This document shows positions 1 to 8,063 of a DNA stretch of 46,195 nt, in pieces. The notes beneath the pieces are model-generated. The model worked only from the letters and a program-made list of their open reading frames with translations. It was not told the DNA's origin and did no database searches. The DNA lies in contig JAFRKA010000019.1 of NCBI GenBank assembly GCA_017432005.1, positions 1-46,195 of the forward strand. Reading direction: 5' to 3'. The DNA is from Erysipelotrichaceae bacterium. GTDB lineage: Bacteria; Bacillota_I; Bacilli_A; Erysipelotrichales; Erysipelotrichaceae. How positions within the stretch are numbered: the stretch's first letter is position 1; each line of letters opens with the position of its first letter. A program made the position numbers and the translations under genes.

Positions 1-114
1 GACATATCCATCAACGATACCTTCAACTTTGATCATCAGATCCGCATTGGCATATATTGGTTGTATTCCAATCGCCAGGAAAAACATAATCATTAGACTC
101 ATTATCTTTTTCAT
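1..114 (-). CDS. Secreted protein, N-terminal 38 residues only
   Basis: The gene runs off the left edge of the window. The visible 38 residues begin MKKIMSLMIMFFLAIG and continue to a likely signal peptidase site after IYA (about residue 22), so the product is exported. The ATG at 114 is preceded by a strong AAGGAG site (about 123-128), which fixes the start. Nothing in the 16 mature residues visible identifies a family. The gene is transcribed away from the GGDEF gene with a terminator between them, so it is probably its own unit. Confidence 0.7.
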   Translation of the reverse strand, partial: MKKIMSLMIMFFLAIGIQPIYANADLMIKVEGIVDGYV

Positions 115-296
115 GTATTAAATCTCCTTAGCTTTTCCTTCATTATGAAGAAATAATCAGTGAATAAATCTCGATTGATAGAGATGTTTTTTAATATTCT
201 TTTTGTATACTGATTAGTTGAATTCTCAAGCCTTCTACTCCTGACTATGTGATGCCTAAGACAGGTCTTGAATAATTCCATTCATAAAAAACCAGC

Positions 297-345
297 AAAA
301 CCCGGATGATCTGCAGAACTATCTGACAGGTCATCCGGGTTTTTT
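297..345 (-). terminator. Intrinsic terminator after the GGDEF gene
   Basis: CCCGGATGA (301-309) pairs with TCATCCGGG (331-339), flanked by AAAA on the left and a run of T on the right, so it can act in both directions. On the minus strand it lies about 25 bases past the stop codon of the GGDEF gene. The rest of 115-369 holds only the leader of the partial gene and a weak hairpin (168-185). Confidence 0.75.
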
Positions 346-369
346 ATATGTCATGGTTTATGAAATATA

Positions 370-1455
370 TTAACGTTGATTGCTTCGTCTGTCTCTTTTG
401 GAATCTTTATAATAGTTCGCTTTTTCTTCGTACATCTTTTCATCTGATTCCTGAAGCAGGTCATCGATCGAATCTGCGCCATCGCTGATATGGCTGCAAC
501 CTATTGAACAGCTGTATCCTGTTTCGGAAACATTTTTCCTGATGGTTTCGACAAGCTGAGTCATTTCTTCTTTTGAAGTCTTGCGGCAGATAATAACAAA
601 TTCATCTCCACCGACTCTGTAACACATCTGTTTGTTTTTAAGTGCACGAATGATGCAGACCGCCAGTGTAGCAAGCCCTTCATCACCTGCAGCATGACCG
701 AAGCTGTCATTAAGGATTTTTAGACCGTTCATATCAATGGAAATCAGAGCGGTTATATTTTCTGGACTGTTTTCGATATCAGCATAATATGCCTGTCGGT
801 TCAGCATTCCTGTCAATGAATCTTTTTTGGCAAGCTGCAGAATCGAGAAAACATAATACACATAAAGTGCAATAGCGATGGTCGGACAGAAGATACGTGA
901 ATAATCTTTACCATATATAAACGGAAGAAAAAGTCCGGAACCAAAAGCAAAGCCCAGAAAGGCGATCGGAATCATTTCTATGACTTTTTTATTGCTGCGT
1001 CTGATCAGAATATAGATCAGAAAGACGGAATATAAACCAACCACGGCATAAGGAAGATAACCCAATGGTCCGCGGCGGAATTCATCATTGTTTCCGATGC
1101 TGAAAACTAAACCATTGAAAACAGAAGCAAGATTGATCAAACTAAGGATTATCGCCGGAACGAAAATGAACCAGCGTTGTTTCTTTACCAGAGCATAAAT
1201 GACCATGGCAATAATAAAAGGTGTTGCACTGTATCTGATTACCGTCAGAATCAGTCGTATAAACCTGTTACCGCCAAGATCAGTCAGGTAAAATTCCTCA
1301 TAAACAACCACGGAAAGAAGAAAGATGGCAATGATCAAAGCATAGTAGCGCCTGATCGTGGTTTTATCCAGAAAAACAGTTTCTTTCAGGGAGACTGCAA
1401 AACCGAGAAGTACCAGTATCAGGGACCAGTTAAATATAACGTACTCTTTAATCAT
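370..1455 (-). CDS. Membrane-bound GGDEF protein (putative diguanylate cyclase)
   Basis: The 361-residue protein has about seven hydrophobic segments in residues 5-205, of the type found in the 7TM N-terminal domains of histidine kinases and GGDEF proteins, followed by a GGDEF domain (about 208-345). The signature GGDEF is intact at residues 282-286 and DSLTGMLNR (212-220) marks the domain start. These features predict synthesis of cyclic di-GMP at the membrane from two GTP. The inhibitory I-site (RxxD upstream of the signature) is replaced by KNKQ, so product inhibition is probably lost. The ATG follows GGAGG. No c-di-GMP phosphodiesterase or PilZ gene lies nearby, so its output is unknown. 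Confidence 0.88.
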   Translation of the reverse strand: MIKEYVIFNWSLILVLLGFAVSLKETVFLDKTTIRRYYALIIAIFLLSVVVYEEFYLTDLGGNRFIRLILTVIRYSATPFIIAMVIYALVKKQRWFIFVPAIILSLINLASVFNGLVFSIGNNDEFRRGPLGYLPYAVVGLYSVFLIYILIRRSNKKVIEMIPIAFLGFAFGSGLFLPFIYGKDYSRIFCPTIAIALYVYYVFSILQLAKKDSLTGMLNRQAYYADIENSPENITALISIDMNGLKILNDSFGHAAGDEGLATLAVCIIRALKNKQMCYRVGGDEFVIICRKTSKEEMTQLVETIRKNVSETGYSCSIGCSHISDGADSIDDLLQESDEKMYEEKANYYKDSKRDRRSNQR

Positions 1456-1620
1456 TCTGCCTCCTTCATTAAAATATCTGTTCTTAATCCCACATATGAA
1501 ATTATAAATTCACAACCGGATAAACTTCAAATCTCTTTAGAAATCAAAACCGTGATAGAATATGTTGAATTTAAGAGCAGATATACATAAAAACAATATG
1601 ATACAACAGATATATTAAAA

Positions 1621-1721
1621 AATGAGAATTAATGAGAAACAATGAAAAAAAAGAATATTGCAAAAAGTGCCTTAAATACTAGGTTTTTTGAACATTGAGA
1701 AATAATGAGAAATATTGGAAA
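1621..1721. repeat. Helically phased AATGAGAA repeats upstream of the histidine kinase
   Basis: Two clusters of a short direct repeat sit in the 436-base gap between the GGDEF and kinase genes. AATGAGAA occurs at 1621 and 1631 with AATGAAAA at 1641, and ATTGAGAA at 1694, AATGAGAA at 1704 and ATTGGAAA at 1714. Members within a cluster are 10 bases apart and the clusters are 73 bases apart, so all copies lie on roughly the same face of the helix. This looks like an array of binding sites for a transcription factor. The protein is unknown. The rest of 1456-1891 is AT-rich and I see no ORF in it. Confidence 0.45.
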
Positions 1722-1760
1722 AATAGATGTTGCTCACGTACTGGTCACCATATAAAATTC

Positions 1761-1795
1761 ACTCTTTTGTCTGAATGATAAAAGAGTTTTTATTT
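1761..1795 (+). terminator. Orphan intrinsic terminator in front of the kinase gene
   Basis: ACTCTTTT (1761-1768) pairs with AAAAGAGT (1780-1787), followed by TTTTTATTTATA. It points in the plus direction but no plus-strand gene lies before it, so it would end either a small RNA starting in 1500-1750 or an early transcript of the kinase operon. Confidence 0.5.
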
Positions 1796-1824
1796 ATATA
1801 GAGGTTATTAACATAACTACTTGA

Positions 1825-1830
1825 TATAAT
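1825..1830 (+). promoter_or_regulatory. Possible -10 box of the kinase operon
   Basis: TATAAT lies about 62 bases before the kinase ATG and just after the orphan terminator. No good -35 box is seen at the expected spacing, which would suit an activated promoter, but the call rests on the hexamer alone. Confidence 0.3.
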
Positions 1831-1891
1831 TATTAATAGAAAAAGTTTATTTTAGAAGTAATCTATACCGAACAGCCTAAATATACGATAT

Positions 1892-4441
1892 ATGAAATAC
1901 TTAATGAAAAAAACCTGGGTCATTATAGTCAATGTGTTCATAATGATAGCTATGCTGACTTTTGTTGTGCTTTATTCAAATTACGAATACAGAAATATTA
2001 CCCAAAGACAGATAGAACACTTTGAAAATACAACGATCACCATGGAACATGTCACCGAGAATTATCTTGAAGGTGAACAGCGTATCTGTGATGTTTGGGC
2101 CCGTTATATCGATAGTAAGGATATGACAATTGATGAGGCGATCTCCTTTATCCGTATTTCTCATGTATTACCAAATGCTTCGGCACATATTGTTTATCTT
2201 GATACACTCAATGGTCTGACAACCAGAGCCAGGAAAGATGATCCTGAGAATTTTGATGTATCTTATGAACGCCTTAATCTCCTTAATGATGTCAGCTGGA
2301 TTAACGAAATAGGAAAAGCCATCAATATTACCCGTGCCTATACCAATCCGGTAAATGGGGAACAGTCCCTGGCTTTCTGTAATCGGATCAGTCTTCATGA
2401 TTCTCAATCCGGCGAATCACAACAGGCAATACTGCTCAGAGTTCTTCCGATCTCTGAACTTGAACAGAAATGGGTCTTCCCGCAGGAAGAATATGAAAAT
2501 GCCGAACTATCATTGATTGATGCGGATGGTGATTATATCATCAAGGGTCATTCTTTTAAAAACTCCAGTTTCTTTGAGTTCTACAGGTCCTATAACGTAA
2601 TTGATTCAGTTGCTTCCAAAGATCTTTTTGGAAAAATCACTTCTACGACCGGATCTATTCAGATGCTTAATTCTAAAAGCGAAGAATGTATTTTGGCTTA
2701 TACTCCTGTTTCATCGACAGAAGGATGGACACTGCTCAACTTCATGCCGATGAAGGATCTTAGTGTCAACACTCAGAACTGGTTATTGATCGGCTTTGTT
2801 TCAGTCGGTCTTTTGGTTCTGTTCGTATTTGACCTTATAGTCATGCTTTATTTCAATAAGCAGCTTCAGGCAACAGCTAAAGAAGCAGCTGCTGCCAATA
2901 AAGCAAAAACGGATTTCCTTTCTGCTATGTCTCATGATATCCGTACTCCGATGAATGCGATCATTGGTCTTACAACGATCGCGGAAAAGAATCTTGGTGA
3001 TCCGGAATCGGTAGGAGAAAACCTGAAGAAGATTACTTTGGCCAGCAATCATCTGCTTACATTGATCAATGATATTCTGGATATTTCTAAAGTCGAGAGT
3101 GGAAAACTGAACCTCAGTCCTCAGTCTTTCTCTATCGTTGAAACCGTTGAGAACCTCGTTAATCTGTCTCAGCCGATGATCAAGGAAAAGAATATTGAGT
3201 TCAATTTACGCATCTCTCAGATAGAAAGAGAATATCTCTATGCCGATAGACTTAGATTAAACCAGATATATATTAATATTCTTTCTAACGCCATAAAATA
3301 CACTGAACCGGGCGGACGTGTCAGCGTAGATCTTTCTGAAGAAGACAGTCCTAAACCTGATTGTGTACGTTTGACTTATATAGTATCCGATACAGGCATT
3401 GGCATGAGCCCTGAATATATGGCCAACATGTATCAGCCATTCTCACGGCAGACAGACAGCCGTGTTAACAGTATACAAGGAACCGGCCTTGGGCTTGCCA
3501 TTACCAAACAGATGGTCGATCTGATGGGCGGTACGATCGACTGCCAGAGTGAGCAGGGAAAAGGTACTACATTTACTGTTGTTCTGGATCTTCCAGTTGC
3601 CGAAAGGCAAAGGGAAGATATGATGCTTGATCCGATGGATGTTCTTATCGTTGATAATGATGAAATTACTCTGGAAACTGCAGTTGATACCTTGAAATCT
3701 CTAGGCGTTACAGCCGATCATGCCGGAAATGCGCTGGAAGCATTGGATATGATCAAAAATCGCCATGAAACCGGAAATGATTACAGTGTTGTTATCCTTG
3801 ACTGGAAGATGCCTGAAATCGATGGTGTTGAAACGGTTGAACGCATACGCAGAGAAGTCGGTACTGATACACCTATTTTACTGATCTCTGCTTATGACTG
3901 GTCGGATATCGAGGACAAAGCAAAAGAAGCCGGCGTAAACGGTTTTATAAGCAAGCCTTTGTTCCGTTCTAAACTTTACGATAAAATCAACGAAATTCTT
4001 GGTACCGCATCCAAATCTACTGAACTGGAGAATGACTATTCAGATCTGCAGGGAATGAATATTCTGGTTGCGGAAGATAATGATATCAACTGGGAGATCA
4101 TCTCCGCTATCCTTGGTATGTTTGGAATTACTTCAGAGAGAGCTGAAAATGGTCGCATCTGTGTTGATAAAATGAAAGAAGCAACTGAAGGTTCTTATGA
4201 TCTGATCTTTATGGATATTCAGATGCCGGAGATGAATGGACTTGATGCAACAAGAAATATCCGAGCTTTGGATGATCCATGGGCATCTTCTATTCCGATT
4301 ATCGCTATGACTGCAGATGCTTTCTCGGAAAACGTTACTGAATGTCTTAATGCTGGTATGAATGGACATATCGCTAAACCAGTAGATATAAAACTCGTCA
4401 TTAAAGAGATTCGCAGAATCAAGGAGGAAAAGAGATTATGA
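1892..4441 (+). CDS. Hybrid sensor histidine kinase with two receiver domains
   Basis: The 849-residue protein has a membrane segment (about 9-29), an extracytoplasmic sensor region (about 30-295, probably a Cache-like fold), a second membrane segment (about 297-321), a HisKA domain with phospho-acceptor His348 in SHDIRTPMN, a HATPase domain (N-box around [10 protein letters not shown]-boxes DTGIGM and GTGLGLA), and two receiver domains with phospho-acceptors Asp637 (LDWKMPE) and Asp775 (MDIQMPE). There is no HPt or DNA-binding domain, so phosphate must pass to a separate protein. The stop overlaps the start of the next gene by 4 bases, tying it to the binding protein. No Shine-Dalgarno site is seen before either M1 or M5; the start is uncertain by 4 codons. 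Confidence 0.9.
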   Translation: MKYLMKKTWVIIVNVFIMIAMLTFVVLYSNYEYRNITQRQIEHFENTTITMEHVTENYLEGEQRICDVWARYIDSKDMTIDEAISFIRISHVLPNASAHIVYLDTLNGLTTRARKDDPENFDVSYERLNLLNDVSWINEIGKAINITRAYTNPVNGEQSLAFCNRISLHDSQSGESQQAILLRVLPISELEQKWVFPQEEYENAELSLIDADGDYIIKGHSFKNSSFFEFYRSYNVIDSVASKDLFGKITSTTGSIQMLNSKSEECILAYTPVSSTEGWTLLNFMPMKDLSVNTQNWLLIGFVSVGLLVLFVFDLIVMLYFNKQLQATAKEAAAANKAKTDFLSAMSHDIRTPMNAIIGLTTIAEKNLGDPESVGENLKKITLASNHLLTLINDILDISKVESGKLNLSPQSFSIVETVENLVNLSQPMIKEKNIEFNLRISQIEREYLYADRLRLNQIYINILSNAIKYTEPGGRVSVDLSEEDSPKPDCVRLTYIVSDTGIGMSPEYMANMYQPFSRQTDSRVNSIQGTGLGLAITKQMVDLMGGTIDCQSEQGKGTTFTVVLDLPVAERQREDMMLDPMDVLIVDNDEITLETAVDTLKSLGVTADHAGNALEALDMIKNRHETGNDYSVVILDWKMPEIDGVETVERIRREVGTDTPILLISAYDWSDIEDKAKEAGVNGFISKPLFRSKLYDKINEILGTASKSTELENDYSDLQGMNILVAEDNDINWEIISAILGMFGITSERAENGRICVDKMKEATEGSYDLIFMDIQMPEMNGLDATRNIRALDDPWASSIPIIAMTADAFSENVTECLNAGMNGHIAKPVDIKLVIKEIRRIKEEKRL

Positions 4442-5727
4442 AAAAGATTCTTGGTATCATTTTAGTCTTATTTACTGCTGTATCATTGAGTGCTTGCAAC
4501 GGCAATAAACCGGAAGAAACGGTGACTGGTTTTCAACCTACTCTTGATACAGAAACTAACTGTAGTATCACTGTAGCCGGAAGCTATGATAACTTTGAAG
4601 CTTTAGAAGCGGAATTCGATCGATTCAATGAGTTTTATCCTAATGTTAAATTCAGTTATGTAAAACTGGACGATTACAATAATACTTTAGCTACTGTGCT
4701 GGAAGGTAATGACAGGCCTAACATCTTCTTCTCTTTTACATGGATGATGGGAAATGAAAAGTACGATCAGGTAATTTCTCATATGGAAGATCTTTCTGAT
4801 GCTGAGTTAAAGCTTGATCTTGATTGTATCCGTCAGGGTCTGATCAACCATGATGCTGATGGCCGTGTTCTTATGGTCCCAGTTTTCTCCAGGACCTATG
4901 GTATGCTGGTTAACAATGATCTTTTTGAAAAGGAAGGTCTCAGCGTTCCTGTTACATGGACAGAGCTTTTGAATGTATGTGATGAATTCCGTAATAAAGG
5001 TTTTGCAAGCCCTATGATGGGATACAGCGCTAAATCTTCAAGCTGTTTCATGAATACGATTGCTTATCCGCTCTTTGTCGCTACACTTGCTGATAATCCT
5101 GATGCTCTTGCTCTAGCCAATAATCTTGATCCAAAAGCGGGAGAATATATGCGTCCGGCTTTGGAAGCTGTTCAAAAAGTAATTCAATCGAACTGTATTG
5201 ATATTGTTGAATGCGACAAGATCGAAGATAACTATACACAGGTTATTCTGCGTTTCTTTGAAGGTGATGTACCTATGATGATCTGCGCTGGTGATACCGT
5301 TTCCGGAACCAAGAAAAGGGAAAGCCAGTCTGAAGCATTCACAAAATCTCCATTCAGTTATTCATTTACGCCAATCCCATCAACAGATGAAGGTGTTTAT
5401 TTTATTGACAGTCCTTCCGTACAATTCTCTGTAAATAAGGATTGCGATAATCTTGATGTGACAAATGAATTCATGCGTTTCCTGATTACTAATGAAGAAC
5501 TGAATCAGATGGCTTCTGTAAAACGTCTTGTTGCACCGACAAATGATCTATCTTTTGATACTGTTTATGCTCCATTTGCTCAGGTATCAGCTGATAAAAC
5601 TCTATCTCCGGAAACCCTTGGAATAAAGGATCCGCTCACTGTTCAGATCCGTGTTGCTTCATTCCAGGTTGGTAAAGGCGAACTCAGTATTGATGATGCA
5701 ATAAAAATGTACGGACAATTTGAATAA
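4438..5727 (+). CDS. Extracellular solute-binding lipoprotein (family 1 type)
   Basis: The 429-residue protein has a lipoprotein signal ending LSAC (Cys20) and the pattern of family 1 ABC solute-binding proteins, usually for sugars (an ITVAGSYDN strand early, then [12 protein letters not shown] and VPVTWTELL). It would sit on the outer face of the membrane. No permease or ATPase follows; instead the gene overlaps the hybrid kinase by ATGA and a terminator follows at once. The simplest reading is a sensor subunit that presents a ligand to the kinase rather than a transporter part, but it could also serve a transporter encoded elsewhere. The start is fixed by the overlap and an AAGGAGG-like site inside the kinase end. 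Confidence 0.85.
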   Translation: MKKILGIILVLFTAVSLSACNGNKPEETVTGFQPTLDTETNCSITVAGSYDNFEALEAEFDRFNEFYPNVKFSYVKLDDYNNTLATVLEGNDRPNIFFSFTWMMGNEKYDQVISHMEDLSDAELKLDLDCIRQGLINHDADGRVLMVPVFSRTYGMLVNNDLFEKEGLSVPVTWTELLNVCDEFRNKGFASPMMGYSAKSSSCFMNTIAYPLFVATLADNPDALALANNLDPKAGEYMRPALEAVQKVIQSNCIDIVECDKIEDNYTQVILRFFEGDVPMMICAGDTVSGTKKRESQSEAFTKSPFSYSFTPIPSTDEGVYFIDSPSVQFSVNKDCDNLDVTNEFMRFLITNEELNQMASVKRLVAPTNDLSFDTVYAPFAQVSADKTLSPETLGIKDPLTVQIRVASFQVGKGELSIDDAIKMYGQFE

Positions 5728-5752
5728 ATAATTAATCCAAAACTAGAATGAA

Positions 5753-5783
5753 AAATGGAAGTCAGATGACTTCCATTTCTTTT
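5753..5783 (+). terminator. Bidirectional terminator between the kinase operon and hypA
   Basis: AAATGGAAGT (5753-5762) pairs with ACTTCCATTT (5769-5778), followed by CTTTTA. It overlaps the stop codon of hypA on the other strand, so converging transcripts share it. Confidence 0.7.
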
Positions 5784-6106
5784 ATCATGAATTCGTTTCC
5801 CTGTATCAGGTAGGTATTCTCACTGTTGCAGTGGGGACAGGTTTTGCCATAAATAATCGTATTGTAATTCTGATTACAGTTTTCACAATGAGTGATGGCT
5901 TCGATCTTTTCGATTTTCAGTTTACATTCAGTCATATTTCCATGTTTGGATACTGCCCAGTTCCAGCAATCTTCCAGATAAACCGGTACGATTCCGGTGA
6001 CGGTACCAATCTGCAGAGTCACCGAATTAATGTGTTTTACCTTGTTTTCTTCTGCGAGTTCCTGTAGCTGATCAATGACATAAAACACAACACCGAGCTC
6101 ATGCAT
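5762..6106 (-). CDS. hypA: Hydrogenase/urease nickel insertion protein HypA
   Basis: The 114-residue protein matches HypA in length and layout. It begins MHE, the conserved nickel-binding N-terminus, and carries a zinc site with CENC and CPHC (about residues 73-76 and 90-93). HypA delivers Ni to NiFe hydrogenase with HypB. No other hyp gene, hydrogenase or urease gene is in the window, so it is an orphan here. A short ORF upstream overlaps its start by 8 bases. No strong ribosome binding site is visible, which would fit coupling to that ORF. The upstream region looks rearranged, so hypA may be separated from its original operon. Confidence 0.85.
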   Translation of the reverse strand: MHELGVVFYVIDQLQELAEENKVKHINSVTLQIGTVTGIVPVYLEDCWNWAVSKHGNMTECKLKIEKIEAITHCENCNQNYNTIIYGKTCPHCNSENTYLIQGNEFMIKEMEVI

Positions 6107-6176
6107 GTTTTTTAGCTTCTTTCTGGGCCTTTTTCCATTCCTTGTGTTTCTGAGCGGTAAAAAGTTCTACATTCAC
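6099..6176 (-). CDS. Short ORF overlapping the hypA start (25 residues)
   Basis: A GTG at 6176, preceded by AAAGG with a 5-base gap, opens a 25-residue frame that ends in a Lys/Ala/Gln-rich helix (KHKEWKKAQKEAKKHA). Its TGA lies inside the first codons of hypA, a typical coupling arrangement. The frame is open a little further upstream but then meets a stop, so it could also be the C-terminal remnant of a larger gene cut at this junction. I do not recognise it. Confidence 0.35.
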   Translation of the reverse strand: MNVELFTAQKHKEWKKAQKEAKKHA

Positions 6177-6347
6177 TACGACCTTTACGCAAAGACAAAG
6201 CCTAAATCAATTTAACAACAAATCATTTTCACTTGGGGCGGGAGAATAGACCACCGCACAAAGATAATTTGTATTTGCATGATTGCATCCTGAAATATAG
6301 CCCCCATTAAGAACAAGCATAGAAGCAAGGAAACACAAGAAAAGACG

Positions 6348-6404
6348 AATTACGACGGGACGGATGCCGTCAAGCTCGTCCCCACCGTTATTTGAACCGT
6401 AATT
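6348..6404 (+). promoter_or_regulatory. Branched hairpin element before an AAGGAGGA site
   Basis: AATTACG (6348-6354) can pair with CGTAATT (6398-6404). Inside it GGGACG (6357-6362) can pair with CGTCCC (6377-6382), while GACGG/CCGTC (6359-6363 with 6367-6371) offers a competing fold. The ribosome binding site AAGGAGGA starts 3 bases later. The mutually exclusive folds next to a ribosome binding site suggest a regulatory leader, but it matches no riboswitch class I know. Confidence 0.35.
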
Positions 6405-6420
6405 ATAAGGAGGATTTTTA

Positions 6421-6468
6421 TTGAAAGAACAAGACGATTTAAGAAAAAGATGCCGTTTCCTGAAATGA
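6421..6468 (+). CDS. Possible 15-residue leader ORF of the transporter operon
   Basis: A TTG codon 6-7 bases after AAGGAGGA opens a frame of 15 codons rich in charged residues (KEQDDLRKRCRFLK) ending in TGA. It is in the same frame as the following binding-protein gene. Its only support is the excellent ribosome binding site, which no other start uses. It may be a leader peptide or a leftover of a disrupted gene. Confidence 0.25.
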   Translation: MKEQDDLRKRCRFLK

Positions 6469-6492
6469 GAGAAAGGCATAGATTGCCAAGAG

Positions 6493-7365
6493 ATGTTATC
6501 ATTAATAAGAGTTATGAAATGTACAAACAGATCACATAAGAGACTTTTAAATAAGACAGTGCTTCTTTCTGTGGTGACGATTTTTATGCTGTGCGGCTGT
6601 GCCAAGAAAGAGATCGTTGAAGTCCATGATGTCAATGATCTGAACGGTCTGAAAGTCGGAGTCAATCTCGCATGGGAGTGTGATTATGCACTCACTGGTC
6701 GAAGCGATATGGAGATATACCGCTATGACATGACAGCTGATATGCTGATGGCATTAAACTACAACAATGTCGATCTGATCGCCGTCGATGATGTCACCTG
6801 GAGGATCCTGAGTGCCAATTCCACGGGACTTGAAAAAATAGAGCCGGAATTCAGTGAATGCGGATATATTATGTATTTCGCAGGGGACGAAGGAGAGCTT
6901 GCGGAAGAGTATAATGCTTTCCTGGCAGAATTCAAGAAGACTGACAGCTATAAAGAACTGACCGATAGAGTGAAAGCGTTTGACGGAAACGAATATGAGA
7001 TGCCGGATATCCCTGTTAATGAAGATGGCAAAACTGTACGGATAGGTTTTGATGTAGCAGGATATCCGCGGGCTTTTTTGGAAACAGACGGAAGTCTTGC
7101 AGGCTTTGATATAGAAATGGCTCTGTGGTTCGGCGCCATATGCGGATATAAGATAGAAATCATACCGAGCGAATTCAACGAAGTAGTCATCGGTTTAAAG
7201 AACGGAAACTATGATGCGGCTCTGGGATACATTTCCGAAGTATATGCGGAAGAAGCAAAGATCTGCGGTTTTATTCCTTCGGATGCCTATGGCGAGACGC
7301 CGCTGTACTTTGTAAAGAAAGGTACTACCGGAAATATTACGATCAATTCTGAAGTACTGGGATAG
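6493..7365 (+). CDS. Family 3 solute-binding lipoprotein with swapped halves
   Basis: The 290-residue protein has a signal region and lipobox LCGC (Cys36). Residues 47-165 read like the second half of an amino-acid-binding protein (LNGLKVGVN, a Y-rich strand, VDLIAVDD, then a helix ending SYKELTDRV). Residues 178-277 read like the first half (KTVRIGFDVAGYPRAF, GFDIEMALW, GNYDAALGYI, and a closing LYFVKK). The order is therefore the reverse of the normal family, as in a circular permutation or a remnant of a tandem pair. The gene opens an operon with a permease and an ATPase. No clear ribosome binding site precedes either M1 or M8, so the start is uncertain. Confidence 0.8.
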   Translation: MLSLIRVMKCTNRSHKRLLNKTVLLSVVTIFMLCGCAKKEIVEVHDVNDLNGLKVGVNLAWECDYALTGRSDMEIYRYDMTADMLMALNYNNVDLIAVDDVTWRILSANSTGLEKIEPEFSECGYIMYFAGDEGELAEEYNAFLAEFKKTDSYKELTDRVKAFDGNEYEMPDIPVNEDGKTVRIGFDVAGYPRAFLETDGSLAGFDIEMALWFGAICGYKIEIIPSEFNEVVIGLKNGNYDAALGYISEVYAEEAKICGFIPSDAYGETPLYFVKKGTTGNITINSEVLG

Positions 7366-7379
7366 AAAGGATCTGGATT

Positions 7380-8063
7380 ATGGCAGGTTTCTTTAAAGAT
7401 ATCTTAAGCAGAATATATGCGACCTTCATTTTTGAAGACCGTTATAAGTTTTTTCTGCAGGGTTTAGGCAATACGCTGCTGCTGACTGTTGCCAGTTTTA
7501 TTCTGGGGACCGTATTTGGTATCATACTGTGCGCCATGCGCAGAAGTTCACGTAAGTTTATTAATCAGATCGCTAAAGCTATCACGATGCTGTTTGTGGA
7601 AACACCGACGATGGTCTTACTGATGATCCTGGTCTATATCGTCTTCGGCAGTTCGATCATACCGGTACTGCCGGTCGTTGCACTGGGCCTTTCCTTAAAA
7701 GCCGGAGCCTATCTGTCAGAGATCTTTTCCACAGCACTTTCAACAGTAGCGGATGGTGAGATCGAAGCCGCCAGAACGCTGGGCATGAACTGCTGGAAAG
7801 CCTTCCGTTATGTTACACTTCCTCAGACTGTTCAAAGAGCCCTTCCTCTGTATATGAATGAGTTCATCGTAACTCTGCAGGAAACATCGGTCGTCGGTTA
7901 TCTGGCGATCATCGATCTGACCAGAGCTTCATCGATCGTCGCTTCAAGGACCATGGACAGTTTCTTCGGTATCATCGCCGTAACGATCATCTATTTCGGG
8001 ATCGGTTATTTAGCCAAGAAAATCTTTGGAATCTTCATGAAGAAAACGGAGGTGAGCGCATGA
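7380..8063 (+). CDS. Amino-acid ABC transporter permease
   Basis: The 227-residue membrane protein belongs to the HisM/GlnP-type permeases. It has about five membrane segments, with the GLGNTLLLTVASF start of the family and the EAA loop (DGEIEAARTLGMNCWKAF, then LPQTVQRALP), which docks on the ATPase. An AAAGGA site precedes the ATG. It follows the binding-protein gene by 14 bases and overlaps the ATPase gene by 4 bases, so all three are one operon. Substrate cannot be told from sequence; polar amino acids are typical of the family. Confidence 0.92.
   Translation: MAGFFKDILSRIYATFIFEDRYKFFLQGLGNTLLLTVASFILGTVFGIILCAMRRSSRKFINQIAKAITMLFVETPTMVLLMILVYIVFGSSIIPVLPVVALGLSLKAGAYLSEIFSTALSTVADGEIEAARTLGMNCWKAFRYVTLPQTVQRALPLYMNEFIVTLQETSVVGYLAIIDLTRASSIVASRTMDSFFGIIAVTIIYFGIGYLAKKIFGIFMKKTEVSA

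Larger units (their letters stand above)
6177..6492. other. Gene-poor junction with structured RNA potential
   Basis: This 316-base stretch separates the hypA side from the ABC transporter operon. It holds no convincing gene. It contains a GGGGC/GCCCC pairing (6235-6239 with 6301-6305), the hairpins listed separately at 6348-6404, a textbook AAGGAGGA site at 6407-6414, and short open frames without recognisable relatives. It may be the 5' leader of the transporter operon, a decayed gene, or a recombination scar. Confidence 0.4.

Noticed and set aside
6181..6205. Resemblance to a c-di-GMP riboswitch (ACGCAAAGACAAAGCC)
   Set aside because: One half-motif only, without the second conserved half and paired stems, and it lies at the end of a minus-strand ORF.
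6235..6305. Resemblance to a tetrahydrofolate riboswitch (GGGAGAATAG ... ATTGCATCC)
   Set aside because: Only short end motifs fit. The central stems and GCGTTAAG-like core are missing and the length is too short.
6466..6468. In-frame TGA between a 15-codon frame and the binding-protein gene as a selenocysteine or readthrough site
   Set aside because: The upstream part does not extend a recognisable protein, no SECIS-like hairpin is evident, and a shared frame occurs by chance one time in three.
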